64,000 nucleotides of DNA from JANQKX01 sp039028695 (GTDB lineage: Bacteria > Pseudomonadota > Alphaproteobacteria > Kiloniellales > Kiloniellaceae), in NCBI GenBank assembly GCA_039028695.1, contig JBCCHN010000010.1:1-64000 (forward strand), written 5' to 3'. Positions 42,249 to 51,224 of the stretch are shown piece after piece. A program made the translations under genes and the position numbers. Positions within the stretch are counted from its first letter, which is position 1. Each line of letters starts with the position of its first letter. The notes under the pieces are model-generated. The model saw only the letters and a list, made by a program, of their open reading frames with translations. It was not told the DNA's origin and did not search any database.

Positions 42249-43045
42249 AGGATCAAGAAAATGCCAATCAAGACCATAGGCACGGTTAAGATCTGCCCCA
42301 TGGTGATTGTTGATACAATGAAGCCCAAGTGATCGTCCGGTTCTCGAAAGGCCTCGACGGCGACCCGCGATAATCCGTAGCCCAGCATGAAGATCCCCGA
42401 CAACAATCCCGTTCGCTGCAAGGCTCCCCGTTGGGCCGCCAGGAACAAGATCAAGAACAGCAGCAAGCCTTCCAGCACAGCCTCGTAGAGCTGACTTGGG
42501 TGACGGGCAAAGGCGCCGCCGCCAGGAAACACCATGACCCAGGGCAGGTTTTGATCCTCGGCCACCCGACCGTAGAGTTCCCCGTTGATGAAGTTGGCGA
42601 TACGACCCAAAAAAAGCCCGATGGGCGCCGCGCACCCGACGATATCCGAGAGGGTGAAAAAGGATACACCTCGGCTGCGCGCGAAGAACAGCATGGCCAG
42701 GAACACGCCCAACATGCCGCCGTGAAAACTCATCCCGCCTTCCCATAGGCGCACGATTTCGCCGGGATGGTCGAGGAAGTGCAGGGGCTTATAAAAAAGC
42801 ACATAGCCCAGCCGGCCACCTAGCACCACGCCCAGAGTGGCCCACAGCAAAAGGTCATCAAAGGCCTCAGGCTTTAGGCGAGCCGGCGGTTTCAGCGCCA
42901 GCCATCGACAATACCGCCAGGCCAGCAGGAGACCCACGATGTAGGCGAGGGAGTACCAGCGGATCGCCAAAGGGCCCAACTGCAGTGCAATAGGGTCGAT
43001 GTTGGGATAGGCCATGGCGGCGATCATCAAGGTTGGGTTTTCCAT
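42227..43045 (-). CDS. lgt: Prolipoprotein diacylglyceryl transferase
   Basis: Lgt adds diacylglycerol to the lipobox cysteine of prolipoproteins at the inner membrane. The 272-residue protein has seven membrane segments and the family signature GRIANFINGELYGR near residue 152, preceded by HGGMLG near 111 and YSLAYIVG near 31. The extreme start is uncertain (ATG at 43045, 43027 or 43015). It overlaps midA and begins the leftward envelope/translation block. Confidence 0.96.
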   Translation of the reverse strand: MENPTLMIAAMAYPNIDPIALQLGPLAIRWYSLAYIVGLLLAWRYCRWLALKPPARLKPEAFDDLLLWATLGVVLGGRLGYVLFYKPLHFLDHPGEIVRLWEGGMSFHGGMLGVFLAMLFFARSRGVSFFTLSDIVGCAAPIGLFLGRIANFINGELYGRVAEDQNLPWVMVFPGGGAFARHPSQLYEAVLEGLLLFLILFLAAQRGALQRTGLLSGIFMLGYGLSRVAVEAFREPDDHLGFIVSTITMGQILTVPMVLIGIFLILWSRRTA

Positions 43046-43275
43046 GAGGGATAATAAGCTTCGGTCGAGAGGAAGGGTTGATAGGCTTGGATTTTTGCGT
43101 GGTCTCTTTCGGGCCTTTATAGGTGGCTGTCCGGCGCATGAGCAAGGACGCGATTGGTTTCCGTCGTATAGCTCTGACGGCTCTTCTTTCGCATTGACCG
43201 CACCCGTGACTCCCGGCTCTTTTGCCTCTATATGATGACAGATTCGCTAAGCCAAAAAATGCTTCAAGGACCATT

Positions 43276-43623
43276 ATGCAATCACAAAATCGTTTGTTGG
43301 AGGATTTAGCCAAGGTGGCCGGGAGTGCCATGGGAGTGGCTGCGGGTATGCGCGGTGAGGTGGAGGCGCGTCTGCGCGATCAATTTGCCCGAATCCTGGA
43401 TCAAATGGAGCTGGTCTCGCGGGAAGAATTCGAAGCCGTCCAGGCGATCGCCAATAAAGCGCGCGAAGAGCAAGAGGTTTTGTCTGAAAGACTGGCGGCC
43501 CTGGAAAAGGCCCTCGCCGAGGCCCAGCGGAGCGCTGGCCCCGCTAAGTCACCTCACTCCAAATCAAGCAGCAAGAAAGCGGCGCCAAGAGCGAAAAAGC
43601 CCAGTTCCCCAAAGTCCCCCTGA
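43276..43623 (+). CDS. ubiK: Ubiquinone biosynthesis accessory factor UbiK (BMFP)
   Basis: A 115-residue BMFP-domain protein. An N-terminal amphipathic helix (NRLLEDLAKVAGSAMGVA) is followed by EVEARLRDQFARILDQMELVSREEFE and a coiled coil to about residue 85. A Lys/Ser-rich disordered tail ends the protein. UbiK helps aerobic ubiquinone synthesis together with UbiJ-type proteins. The ATG at 43276 follows CAAGGA; the longer frame from 43222 is not preferred. It is divergent from lgt. Confidence 0.88.
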   Translation: MQSQNRLLEDLAKVAGSAMGVAAGMRGEVEARLRDQFARILDQMELVSREEFEAVQAIANKAREEQEVLSERLAALEKALAEAQRSAGPAKSPHSKSSSKKAAPRAKKPSSPKSP

Positions 43624-43927
43624 ACTTGGGGTCCCTTATTGTGCAGGGCTTTTATCCACAAGAATTTTCGTGATCGCGCCACCATAACGAATTCACCGGT
43701 TGCAGAGCGGATTCGAAACTGGCACCCTACATGTGGTGGTCACTGCTACCGAATTTCCCATATGTCGCATGTTATGCCATATATTGAGGTTGGGGTGTCA
43801 GCAAGGTCCACCCCTGGCTGCGTTCGGGTTGCCAGGTCTTACAGGTCCGGGTTCAGCACCTTGGCGGGGCGGAGATCCCGCCTCCTATTCGTGTGCAGCA
43901 ATCCGACGACAAATGGGGGGCGGCCAT
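43624..43927. promoter_or_regulatory. Intergenic region before ybjN-like gene, with a DnaA-box sequence
   Basis: About 300 bases without a convincing gene. It contains one perfect DnaA-box 9-mer, TTATCCACA (43652-43660), soon after the ubiK stop. A single 9-mer is expected about once by chance at this scale. A run of G just before 43928 serves as ribosome-binding site for the next gene. No tRNA fold was found. Confidence 0.4.
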
Positions 43928-44434
43928 ATGGCGCTGGTAGATTTATCGGGGGAATCCGAACTTTCGATAAACCCGCTTGATATCCTGGAGGAATTAATTA
44001 CCGCTAACGATTGGCGGTTTGAACGTCACAACGATAGCGAATTGACTGTCGAGATGGCGGGGCAATGGTGCACTTATCATATGTACTTCGTTTGGCAGGA
44101 CGATCTCTCGGCCATCTTTTTTTCCTGCCACTTCGATGTGCGCGTCGTCGAGGCGCAGCGGCCCCGGGTCTACGAACTGGTGGGCCGGGTGAACGAGCGC
44201 CTTTGGTTGGGTCACTTCGACCTTCTGGCCGAACAAGAGACCACCATTTACCGGCAAACCATTCCCATGCGGGGCCAGCGCGAGGTCTCGGCGGAGCAGC
44301 TTGAGGACCTGGTGGATACCGCTATGTTCGAGTGCGAACGCTTTTATCCCGCCCTTCAGTCGGTGGTTTGGAGCGGCCTCAGCGTGCCCGATGCCCTGGC
44401 GGCGGCCATCATGGACACGGTTGGAGAAGCCTAA
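43928..44434 (+). CDS. YbjN domain-containing protein
   Basis: A 168-residue protein of the YbjN family, resembling type III secretion chaperone folds and of unknown mechanism. Conserved features are NDWRFERHNDSELTVEMAGQW near residue 25 and the FSCHFDVRVVEAQRPRVYELVG stretch near 60. The ATG at 43928 follows a G-rich site. A longer frame from 43700 lacks family similarity. Its TAA overlaps the proC start (TAATG), a pairing often seen in Alphaproteobacteria. Confidence 0.86.
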   Translation: MALVDLSGESELSINPLDILEELITANDWRFERHNDSELTVEMAGQWCTYHMYFVWQDDLSAIFFSCHFDVRVVEAQRPRVYELVGRVNERLWLGHFDLLAEQETTIYRQTIPMRGQREVSAEQLEDLVDTAMFECERFYPALQSVVWSGLSVPDALAAAIMDTVGEA

Positions 44435-45279
44435 TGGTGCCCGACACCGACGCGCCCGGCCTGGATGTGGGTGAGGGGTTGCTGCTCATTGGCTGTGGCA
44501 AGATGGGCGGTGCTTTGCTTCAGGGCTGGCTGGCCCAGGGCCTTGACCCCACCAAGGCGGTGGTGATCGAGCCCAACCCTGAAGCACTGTTGGGTATGGG
44601 CAGCAAGACCTTACGTCATATTACCGATACCCAGATGCCACCCGGCGATTTCATGCCATCCGTGGTCGTTTTTGCGGTCAAACCCCAGATGATGGGGGCC
44701 GCCTTGCCCCTTTACCGGGCTTATGTCCGTGAAGCTTGCGTTTTTTTGTCGGTGGCGGCGGGGACCACGATTGCTTCCATGACGGCCGCTTTGGGCGATA
44801 ATGCGGCGGTTGTGCGTGCCATGCCCAACACGCCGGCCGCGGTAGGTCGAGGTATGACTGTCTTGGCCGCCAACGCCAACGCCTCGACCGGCCAACGGGA
44901 TCTCTGCCAAGCCTTGATGGCTGGAGTGGGCCGAACCGACTGGGTGGATGACGAGGCCCTCATGGACCCAGTGACCGGCGTGTCTGGCAGTGGGCCGGCC
45001 TATGTTTTTTGGTTCGTGGAATGCCTGGCCCAAGCCGGTGTTGACGCAGGTCTGCCGACCGAGCTGGCCATGACCTTAGCCCGCCAAACCGTCGCCGGTG
45101 CCGGCGAGTTGCTCTACCAGTCCCCCGAGGCGGCGGGTCAGCTGCGCCAGAATGTGACCTCACCGGCCGGGACAACTTATGAAGCCTTGCAGGTCTTGAT
45201 GGCTGAAGACGGCTTACAGCCCCTGATGTCACGCGCCGTGGCGGCGGCGACCCGCCGCAGCCGCGAATTGGCCGGGTAA
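44434..45279 (+). CDS. proC: Pyrroline-5-carboxylate reductase
   Basis: ProC reduces pyrroline-5-carboxylate to proline with NAD(P)H. The 281 residues match the family. The Rossmann motif LLLIGCGKMGGALLQGW is near residue 16, VFAVKPQ near 74, RAMPNTPAAVGRGMT near 130 and the signature DPVTGVSGSGPAYVFWFVE with TVAGAGELL near 178-225. It overlaps the YbjN stop by one base and precedes the YbaK gene by about 11 bases. Confidence 0.95.
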   Translation: MVPDTDAPGLDVGEGLLLIGCGKMGGALLQGWLAQGLDPTKAVVIEPNPEALLGMGSKTLRHITDTQMPPGDFMPSVVVFAVKPQMMGAALPLYRAYVREACVFLSVAAGTTIASMTAALGDNAAVVRAMPNTPAAVGRGMTVLAANANASTGQRDLCQALMAGVGRTDWVDDEALMDPVTGVSGSGPAYVFWFVECLAQAGVDAGLPTELAMTLARQTVAGAGELLYQSPEAAGQLRQNVTSPAGTTYEALQVLMAEDGLQPLMSRAVAAATRRSRELAG

Positions 45280-45290
45280 GGGCCGCCTGA

Positions 45291-45773
45291 TTGGATAGTC
45301 TTCATCCCAGCGCGCAAAAAGTCCAAGAGGCGCTCCGTGCCCAGGGGTTGGAATGTATCGTCCGGGAGTTTCCCGAGGGCACCCGCACTTCGGAGGATGC
45401 GGCCAAGGCAGCCGGCTGCGCCTTGGGTCAGATCGCCAAGTCTCTCATCTTTCGGGGTAAATCCTCGAATCGGCCCGTTATGGTGATTGCCAGTGGGGTG
45501 AATCGGGTCGACGAACGCGCGGTGGGCCGCCTGCTGGGAGAAAAGATCGGTCGCGCGGATCCGGATTTTGTCCGCAAAAACACGGGCTTTGCCATCGGTG
45601 GTGTTCCTGCCGTGGCACACTTGGTGCCGCCGGTCGCCTTTATTGATGAGGATTTGTTGCAATACGATCAGGTGTGGTCCGCTGCCGGCACGCCCAACGC
45701 GGTTTTTCCCCTAAGCCCGGATCAGTTGGTCCACTTGACCGGTGGACAGGTCGCTTCGCTCAAAAAAGCCTAA
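45291..45773 (+). CDS. YbaK/EbsC-family aminoacyl-tRNA deacylase
   Basis: A 160-residue YbaK-domain protein, predicted to hydrolyse mischarged tRNAs in trans. Landmarks: AAGCALGQIAKSLIFRGK near residue 43 with the catalytic-type Lys, and TGFAIGGVPAVAHL near 103. The absence of an aminoacyl-tRNA synthetase domain marks it as a free-standing editor. The start seems to be TTG at 45291, as no ATG fits. It is probably co-transcribed with proC. Confidence 0.9.
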   Translation: MDSLHPSAQKVQEALRAQGLECIVREFPEGTRTSEDAAKAAGCALGQIAKSLIFRGKSSNRPVMVIASGVNRVDERAVGRLLGEKIGRADPDFVRKNTGFAIGGVPAVAHLVPPVAFIDEDLLQYDQVWSAAGTPNAVFPLSPDQLVHLTGGQVASLKKA

Positions 45774-45905
45774 AGAGGCGGCAAACTCTCGATCGAACAC
45801 CGCGACCATCGCCTTAATGTAATTGTATCCAGGTCCTGGAAGCGGCCTTCCTAACGCCTTATTTAAAGGATACGCCTTAAGGCATCCGAAAATGGGAGAG
45901 CGAAA

Positions 45906-46574
45906 ATGGCAAAAAAACCTGCGACTGGATCGGGTGGTTCCAAGCGCCGGACAAAGGCGGACGCAACAGTCGACCATGGCCGCACCGTCATTGAGGCGGC
46001 ACTGCGCCTTGCAGCGTCGCGCGGTTGGCGGGATTTGTCCTTGCTTGATATCGCTGACGAGGCTGGTCTTTCCCTGGCCGAGGTTTATGCACTTTATCCA
46101 TCCAAACAGGCGGTCCTTGGCGGGTTTTCCCGCTTGATTGATCAAGAGGTTCTCTCCGGTGATGACGTGGATGGACGGGATGAATCGGCCCGGGATCGAC
46201 TCTTCGAGGTACTCATGCGTCGCTTTGATGCATTGCAGCCCCATCGAGATGGCGTCAGCCGAATCCTGGCAGCGGTATCGTGCGATCCATTTGCAGCACT
46301 TTGCGGAGCCAAAAGCTTGCGCCGGTCCATGGCCACCATGCTGGAGGCCGCCGGCTTGTCCGCTTCGGGCTGTCGAGGCATGCTGCGGGTAAAGGGCCTG
46401 TCGGCTATTTATTTGTCGAGCCTAAAAGTCTGGCTAAAGGACGAAAGCCAGGACATGGCCAAAACCATGGCGGCTTTGGACAAAAAGCTGAACCAGGCAG
46501 ACGGTCTCGTTCGACGCTGTCAGGACATTGGGAGCAAATCTGCGAAACCTGAGGATGCCGGTCAAGCGGCCTAA
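45906..46574 (+). CDS. TetR-type transcriptional regulator
   Basis: A 222-residue protein with a Lys/Arg-rich lead (1-20) and a TetR helix-turn-helix: VIEAALRLAASRGWRDLSL, then IADEAGLSLAEVYALYPSKQAVLGGF (about residues 48-73). The C-terminal region is less typical and contains two cysteines near 119-125. The layout also recalls COQ9-like proteins, which share this fold, so DNA binding is likely but not certain. The ligand is unknown. It stands alone between the YbaK gene and pgsA. Confidence 0.78.
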   Translation: MAKKPATGSGGSKRRTKADATVDHGRTVIEAALRLAASRGWRDLSLLDIADEAGLSLAEVYALYPSKQAVLGGFSRLIDQEVLSGDDVDGRDESARDRLFEVLMRRFDALQPHRDGVSRILAAVSCDPFAALCGAKSLRRSMATMLEAAGLSASGCRGMLRVKGLSAIYLSSLKVWLKDESQDMAKTMAALDKKLNQADGLVRRCQDIGSKSAKPEDAGQAA

Positions 46575-46891
46575 CGGGACTAGGGCATTTTTTGGCGTTC
46601 GTCTGCCGGGCCTTAAACCGGGTTATGCTTTAATGTACGCCGCTTAACGGCTGAATGACGTCGCAGCGAGCCGCGCCAGCCCTTCTTCCCTCTTCGTACC
46701 ATCGATTGACGCAAACGATCGGCGCTATGCCTTGGCCGGGCCGGCCGCTTGCTAAATGGTGCCGCGATGGGAATAGGACTCTACGCCACAGCATTGCTGT
46801 GCTAGAAGAAACCGTCACTCCGCAAGAGAAACCCGAACCCATTTGATCCCATCGTCAATCGACGCGCTTTCCGACAATAGGTTTTTCGGCA
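46575..46891. other. Unassigned 317-base gap before pgsA
   Basis: No convincing gene was found. A perfect 7-base inverted repeat with a one-base centre, CACAGCA/TGCTGTG, lies at 46787-46801 about 90 bases before pgsA. A GC-rich GGCCGGGCCGGCC tract lies at 46734-46746. A short open frame (46655-46846) has no ribosome-binding site or recognisable features. Confidence 0.35.
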
Positions 46892-47452
46892 ATGCTGACC
46901 AGTTTGCCAAACATTTTGACCCTATCCCGGATTGTTCTTATTCCGGTTCTTTTGGTGCTGATTTACCTGGACACGTCGTTGTTTCGTTGGCTCGCCCTGG
47001 CGGGCTATACCATTGCCTGTCTGACAGATTTCTTCGACGGCTACCTGGCCCGGCATATGAACGACATTTCGCCCTTGGGCCGCTTTTTGGACCCCATAGC
47101 CGATAAGCTTCTTATTGCCTCTTTGCTCATCATGCTGACCCATACCGATCAGATTGATGGGCTGGTGGTGGTCCCGGCGCTCATCATCTTGTGTCGCGAG
47201 ATCTTGGTGTCCGGATTGCGGGAATTCCTTGCCGAGATCAAAGTCAGCGTTCCGGTGAGCAGCCTCGCCAAGTGGAAAACCCTCATCCAAATGTTGGCCA
47301 TGGGTTTTGTCATTGTGGGCTCGGCCGGGCCGGAGGGCTTTCCCACGGTTTTAATCGGAGAGATCGGTTTGTGGTCGGCCGCCGCCCTTACCCTTATTAC
47401 CGGATATGACTACCTGGCCCAAGGTCTCAAGCACATGGTGAAACAGGATTAG
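46892..47452 (+). CDS. pgsA: CDP-diacylglycerol-glycerol-3-phosphate 3-phosphatidyltransferase
   Basis: PgsA makes phosphatidylglycerol phosphate, the first committed step to phosphatidylglycerol and cardiolipin. The 186-residue membrane protein has four to six helices and the CDP-alcohol phosphotransferase signature spread over TDFFDGYLAR and GRFLDPIADK (about residues 45-70), with all four aspartates present. It starts LTSLPNILTLSRI. It converges on the large glycosyltransferase gene. Confidence 0.95.
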   Translation: MLTSLPNILTLSRIVLIPVLLVLIYLDTSLFRWLALAGYTIACLTDFFDGYLARHMNDISPLGRFLDPIADKLLIASLLIMLTHTDQIDGLVVVPALIILCREILVSGLREFLAEIKVSVPVSSLAKWKTLIQMLAMGFVIVGSAGPEGFPTVLIGEIGLWSAAALTLITGYDYLAQGLKHMVKQD

Positions 47453-47506
47453 AGGGCCGCGCGAGCGGGCGAGGGGGACATCTTGCCCACGCTTGGAAAA
47501 GCTAAT

Positions 47507-50500
47507 TCACTGGGCGGAAAAGGCCCTCCTAAAACGTCGAAGAACGCGGGTTGAGAGAGAACTATTTTGACCCTGCGCTTGAAGGCTCTGTCCTTTGGGG
47601 TGGGCGTTTTTTCCTTGTTTGGTAGGCGTTTGACGGGACCCGGCCGCACCTGGACCTTTGCCACCCTGCGCGGATTTTTGATGCTGCAGGGAACTGGCGA
47701 AAAGCAGAACATTTCGATAGGCAAAGGGGGCCGCATCGATATAGGGCTGCAGCGCTGCGATGGTCGTGCCGGTGTGGTTATAGGCAAGGGACGCGGCTCG
47801 CCCTTCCGCGTCGCGTTGCCAATAAAGGGGTAAGGGGATCACCTCGACCTTAAAACCCTCAAGCGTCGCCCGGGCAAAAAATTCCTCGCTTTGCTTGCTC
47901 ACCTTGTAGGCATTGGAGTATCCGCCTAAGGCCTCAAAGGCCTTGCGCCGCACAAGGCAAAAGGCCCCGCCGTAGCCATTGGCAAAAAAGCCATAACCGG
48001 CCGCCGGGCCGAGGCAGGGAGAAATAAATTTAGGTGTTGTGCTTGCTTCGACTTTTTGTCGTCGCGCCACCCCATTGGCAAAGCAGGTCAGAATGTCCGC
48101 TTGGCTTCGCTCCGCCACCGAAACCATGGTGGCAAGGGCCTCAGGCAGGGCCACCATATCGTCGTCCATGAAAAGCAGAAAATCGCCCCGCGCTTCCTCT
48201 GCGGCCCGGTTGCGGGCAGCCCCCACATAGCGGTTGTCTTGGCGTATCACCCGCCATCCAGAGGACGCAAAGTCGGGCTCCAAACGATCCAGCAATGCCT
48301 GTGCGTCCCGCCGCGTGCTGCCGTCATCCACAAGAATTACTTCCAGATTGGCGTGGGTCTGTCGTTTCAAGGAGTCGATGGCCTCACTGACGAACTTAGG
48401 CCGATTAAAGTGATTGAGGCAAACACTGACCAAGGGGGCAGATCCCTCACCCGACTTTTTGGCGTTTGTTGCGGCACCTTGCGGTTCGGGGTAAGCCGCG
48501 CTGAGGGCGTTAATAACACCCTCCTGTGTAAGGCTCGCATGCCAATTGAGCCAGGTCAGTGTATTACAATCATTGTCAAAACTGGGCCGCGGCGGCGTGA
48601 GTCCTTCCTGCAGAATTCCGTGGAGACGGCGGTGGAGATCGCCAGGGTGCGCCTCAAAAAGAATGTCGCCTCGCACATCGGGGTGGATCAGTTCCGGGCT
48701 GCCGCCCGTGTTGGCACAGATGAAGGGAATGCCGTGCATCAGGCATTCGTAGATGGCAAAGGAGGAATTTTCCAACAAGGAAGGGATGACGGCCAACCGG
48801 TTGTTTTGGCTAAGATAGTCGGCCACTTCCAGCTGGGACAGGTGACTGACAACTTCCACCTCGAAGGGCCAATCGGCAGATTTTTCGGCAATGAAATCCT
48901 CGGCGGGAAACACCTTTGAGATCTTGCCCAAGAACACGACTTTTTTCGGGTGCAAGGTTTGCATCGCCAGTCGCGCAACGGCGTCGCAAAATATGTAGAT
49001 GCCTTTGCGCGGCTCGAGGCGTCCGAAGAAAACGATTTCATCAATTTTGATTTTTTCTTCTTCGGCCGCGGAAAGACCGGGCCCAGGGTCCGGTGGGGTC
49101 GGCAGGGCAACTTCAGCCGCCGCTGGCCGATCACCTTGAGCCTTTGCCGCCAAGGAACGCGCGAAAGCCGGCGGGCCCTCTGGACCCAGCATTATGTTGG
49201 GCTGAACATGACAGCGGGGACGGTCCAATCGATAGCCATGCTCGAGCATCCAGCGCAAGAGATGCAAGCTGCCGCTGACAATAATGTCACTCAGCTCGAC
49301 ACTGCGACGTTCCATGTAGCTGGTCGCCAATTCTTGCTGCACGGCGATGTGGGTCGAGCCCCCCTGTCGATTCCACATAGAGGGTGAGGAGCATTTCACG
49401 CAAAACACCGTGTTGGCGAAGGCCAGCCCCAACTTTTTCGCCAGCATGGAAAAGTAACCTGTGCCGCGCCATTCGGAGACATGCACCAAATCGAAGCTGT
49501 CGTGGTCTTTAAGCCAGAGGTAGCCACCATAAGAAAAGCGAACCGCCCGCGAGACTTCCGACTTGTCCAACGGGATTTCCGGATTGGGCATGGGCACGAA
49601 GGTCACCCCTCGGTCGCCGTAGAATTTCACCCAGTCTTCGATGGGGCCTTGCTCGGAATGGGATCCCAGGACGTAGAGGATGGTCACCTCGTGCCCCGCC
49701 GCCGCCAGCAATTCAGAAGCATAGCGATAGGCTGTACCAATCCCCCCGTTGCGCACCGGGCCCGTAATGTCCGGTGTCATGATGCACACCTTCAGTGGCC
49801 GGGTCGGGCGCAACAGGCCCTCAAAAAGGGGAAGCCCCGAAAATGTCGCCGTTTTGCAATCAATATTGCGCGGCTCCAGATGTTCGATGAGGGGGTTTGG
49901 CGCCCTAACCCCTTGATAGGGGGAATCATGGCTCGCCGCACCTTGAGAGGGCGGCGCCCAGGACGAAAAGAGTAAACTAAGGCGATCAAATTCAGCCACC
50001 AGGCCCTGGGCCCTCTGCTGAATGCTTGGCAGGTCGCCCTCTTCAGCGGTAGCAGCTTCTCCCACAATTGCCGCCATTTTCCGGCTCAGCTCGGTTAAGC
50101 TTTCCATCTTCGCTGAAGGGCGGGAAGCGACCGATTCAGAGTCTTCGGGTGACGCAGAAAAGATCGGCTCCAAGAGCTGCTCTAGCTCGGCGTCAGATAA
50201 GGAAGGCAGCCCGTCGATTTGCTCGGCAAGATCCCGTGCCTGGCCCAGGGGGTTTGAGAGCCACGCTTTGCAGGAGACAACGGCGGCCAAATCCAAATTG
50301 GTGTAGCGGATCAAATCCGCGGTTTGCGCCAGCCAGAGAAGTTCGGCTTCCTGGAGCCTAAGGGCACGACCCTGCATTAGAGAATTCACGGCATGAGCGG
50401 GCTCGCGCCAGGCTACAACATAAAGGGGCTGCAGATCCAAACGCTGAAACACCTGATGCCATAAGGGCAAAAGCCGAATTGTTCGAATGTTGTGAAAGCC

Positions 50501-50851
50501 CCAAACCTTATCGTCCGCCGCTGTCATTTCCGACTGGACGATTTGGCAGAGGTGACCGCAAAGTTCCGCGATGCCATTCCTCTCCAACCAGCCCTCAGGA
50601 AGGGGCAGGACGCTCGTCCTGGCGTCAGCAATTGGTTCGACAAGGCCTTCGACGGCCCTGACCACCCTGTCGATTTCTCGATGTTGAAAAACCTCGTTCG
50701 ACAAACCGCGGGGGGGCGAAACCGAGTGGCTTCCGAACTCGACCCCCATGGCTTGGAGGATTTGAGCGGCCAGCGACGTCCCCCCATCCTGGCTTCCCAA
50801 CAAAACGACAACCCTCTTACCCGCCATTACCTCAGCACTCCGCAACGCCAA
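47507..50851 (-). CDS. Trimodular protein: sulfotransferase-like, GT4 and GT2 glycosyltransferase domains
   Basis: A 1114-residue cytosolic protein with three modules. Residues about 10-250 resemble a sulfotransferase-type P-loop domain (VVVLLGSQDGGTSLAAQIL, then VVAWREPAHAVNSL near 143). Residues about 350-775 are a GT4-type, GT-B-fold glycosyltransferase beginning KVCIMTPDITGPVRNGGIG, with FFGRLEPRKGIYIF near 610 and EnSSFAIYECLMHGIPFICANTGG near 690. Residues about 803-1030 are a GT2, GT-A-fold transferase: VSVCLNHFNRPKFV, VDDGSTRRDA and LLFMDDDMVAL (DxD-type). It probably builds two linkages of a surface glycan. A Lys/Arg-rich tail ends it. The acceptor is unknown. Confidence 0.85.
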   Translation of the reverse strand: MALRSAEVMAGKRVVVLLGSQDGGTSLAAQILQAMGVEFGSHSVSPPRGLSNEVFQHREIDRVVRAVEGLVEPIADARTSVLPLPEGWLERNGIAELCGHLCQIVQSEMTAADDKVWGFHNIRTIRLLPLWHQVFQRLDLQPLYVVAWREPAHAVNSLMQGRALRLQEAELLWLAQTADLIRYTNLDLAAVVSCKAWLSNPLGQARDLAEQIDGLPSLSDAELEQLLEPIFSASPEDSESVASRPSAKMESLTELSRKMAAIVGEAATAEEGDLPSIQQRAQGLVAEFDRLSLLFSSWAPPSQGAASHDSPYQGVRAPNPLIEHLEPRNIDCKTATFSGLPLFEGLLRPTRPLKVCIMTPDITGPVRNGGIGTAYRYASELLAAAGHEVTILYVLGSHSEQGPIEDWVKFYGDRGVTFVPMPNPEIPLDKSEVSRAVRFSYGGYLWLKDHDSFDLVHVSEWRGTGYFSMLAKKLGLAFANTVFCVKCSSPSMWNRQGGSTHIAVQQELATSYMERRSVELSDIIVSGSLHLLRWMLEHGYRLDRPRCHVQPNIMLGPEGPPAFARSLAAKAQGDRPAAAEVALPTPPDPGPGLSAAEEEKIKIDEIVFFGRLEPRKGIYIFCDAVARLAMQTLHPKKVVFLGKISKVFPAEDFIAEKSADWPFEVEVVSHLSQLEVADYLSQNNRLAVIPSLLENSSFAIYECLMHGIPFICANTGGSPELIHPDVRGDILFEAHPGDLHRRLHGILQEGLTPPRPSFDNDCNTLTWLNWHASLTQEGVINALSAAYPEPQGAATNAKKSGEGSAPLVSVCLNHFNRPKFVSEAIDSLKRQTHANLEVILVDDGSTRRDAQALLDRLEPDFASSGWRVIRQDNRYVGAARNRAAEEARGDFLLFMDDDMVALPEALATMVSVAERSQADILTCFANGVARRQKVEASTTPKFISPCLGPAAGYGFFANGYGGAFCLVRRKAFEALGGYSNAYKVSKQSEEFFARATLEGFKVEVIPLPLYWQRDAEGRAASLAYNHTGTTIAALQPYIDAAPFAYRNVLLFASSLQHQKSAQGGKGPGAAGSRQTPTKQGKNAHPKGQSLQAQGQNSSLSTRVLRRFRRAFSAQ

Positions 50852-50996
50852 TCTAAATTGAAAGAGGGGCCTGTCCCGACTCTCGGCAAACCTTCATTTC
50901 GTCCGCTTTTTTTAGGGCGTCCGCTTGTAAAAGAAAAAAGCGGTGGGTTCAACGGATCTTACCGGGCCTGCAGCGATACAATTAAAGGCGTCTTGC

Positions 50997-51224
50997 CTAG
51001 TCTAGTGGGCTCGCGTCGATGCAATCAACCTGGCTGGGGAGTTGGGCACAGTCGGTCAGAGCCTGAGGGGCCTCTTTAAGCAGTTCTTGAATGCCATCGC
51101 CGATGGATAAAATGGCGGCCGCCAGTCCGGTGGCAATCAAAGCGGCCACCACAGCATATTCTGGAAGGGTTGCCGCGTCTTGACGGACCCAGAATTCCTT
51201 CACTCTTCGTCGAAAATTCTTCAT
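50997..51224 (-). CDS. Flp-family type IVb pilin
   Basis: A 75-residue pilin-like protein. A basic leader (MKNFRRRVKEFWVRQD) is followed by AATLPEYAVVAALIATGLAAAIL, the hydrophobic pilin core with Glu and Tyr at the positions expected at +5/+6 of mature Flp pilins. The residue before the predicted cleavage appears to be Ala instead of the usual Gly. The tail holds two cysteines (DCAQLPSQVDC), which may form a disulfide. No tad/cpa assembly genes are in the window. The ATG at 51224 is preferred over 51269. Confidence 0.8.
   Translation of the reverse strand: MKNFRRRVKEFWVRQDAATLPEYAVVAALIATGLAAAILSIGDGIQELLKEAPQALTDCAQLPSQVDCIDASPLD

Noticed and set aside
41082..42746. A long open frame that fuses extra N-terminal residues to the MidA-like methyltransferase
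   Set aside because: The first 166 codons lie over lgt in another frame and are Arg/Gly-rich shadow sequence. Family similarity begins at the ATG at 42248.
43652..43660. Perfect DnaA box after ubiK as an origin
   Set aside because: It is a lone 9-mer in a GC-normal region. About one is expected by chance in a window this size, so it is kept only as a note.
43684..43735. A tRNA-like stretch with a GGATTCGAAAC loop
   Set aside because: No acceptor stem or anticodon arm could be paired around it.
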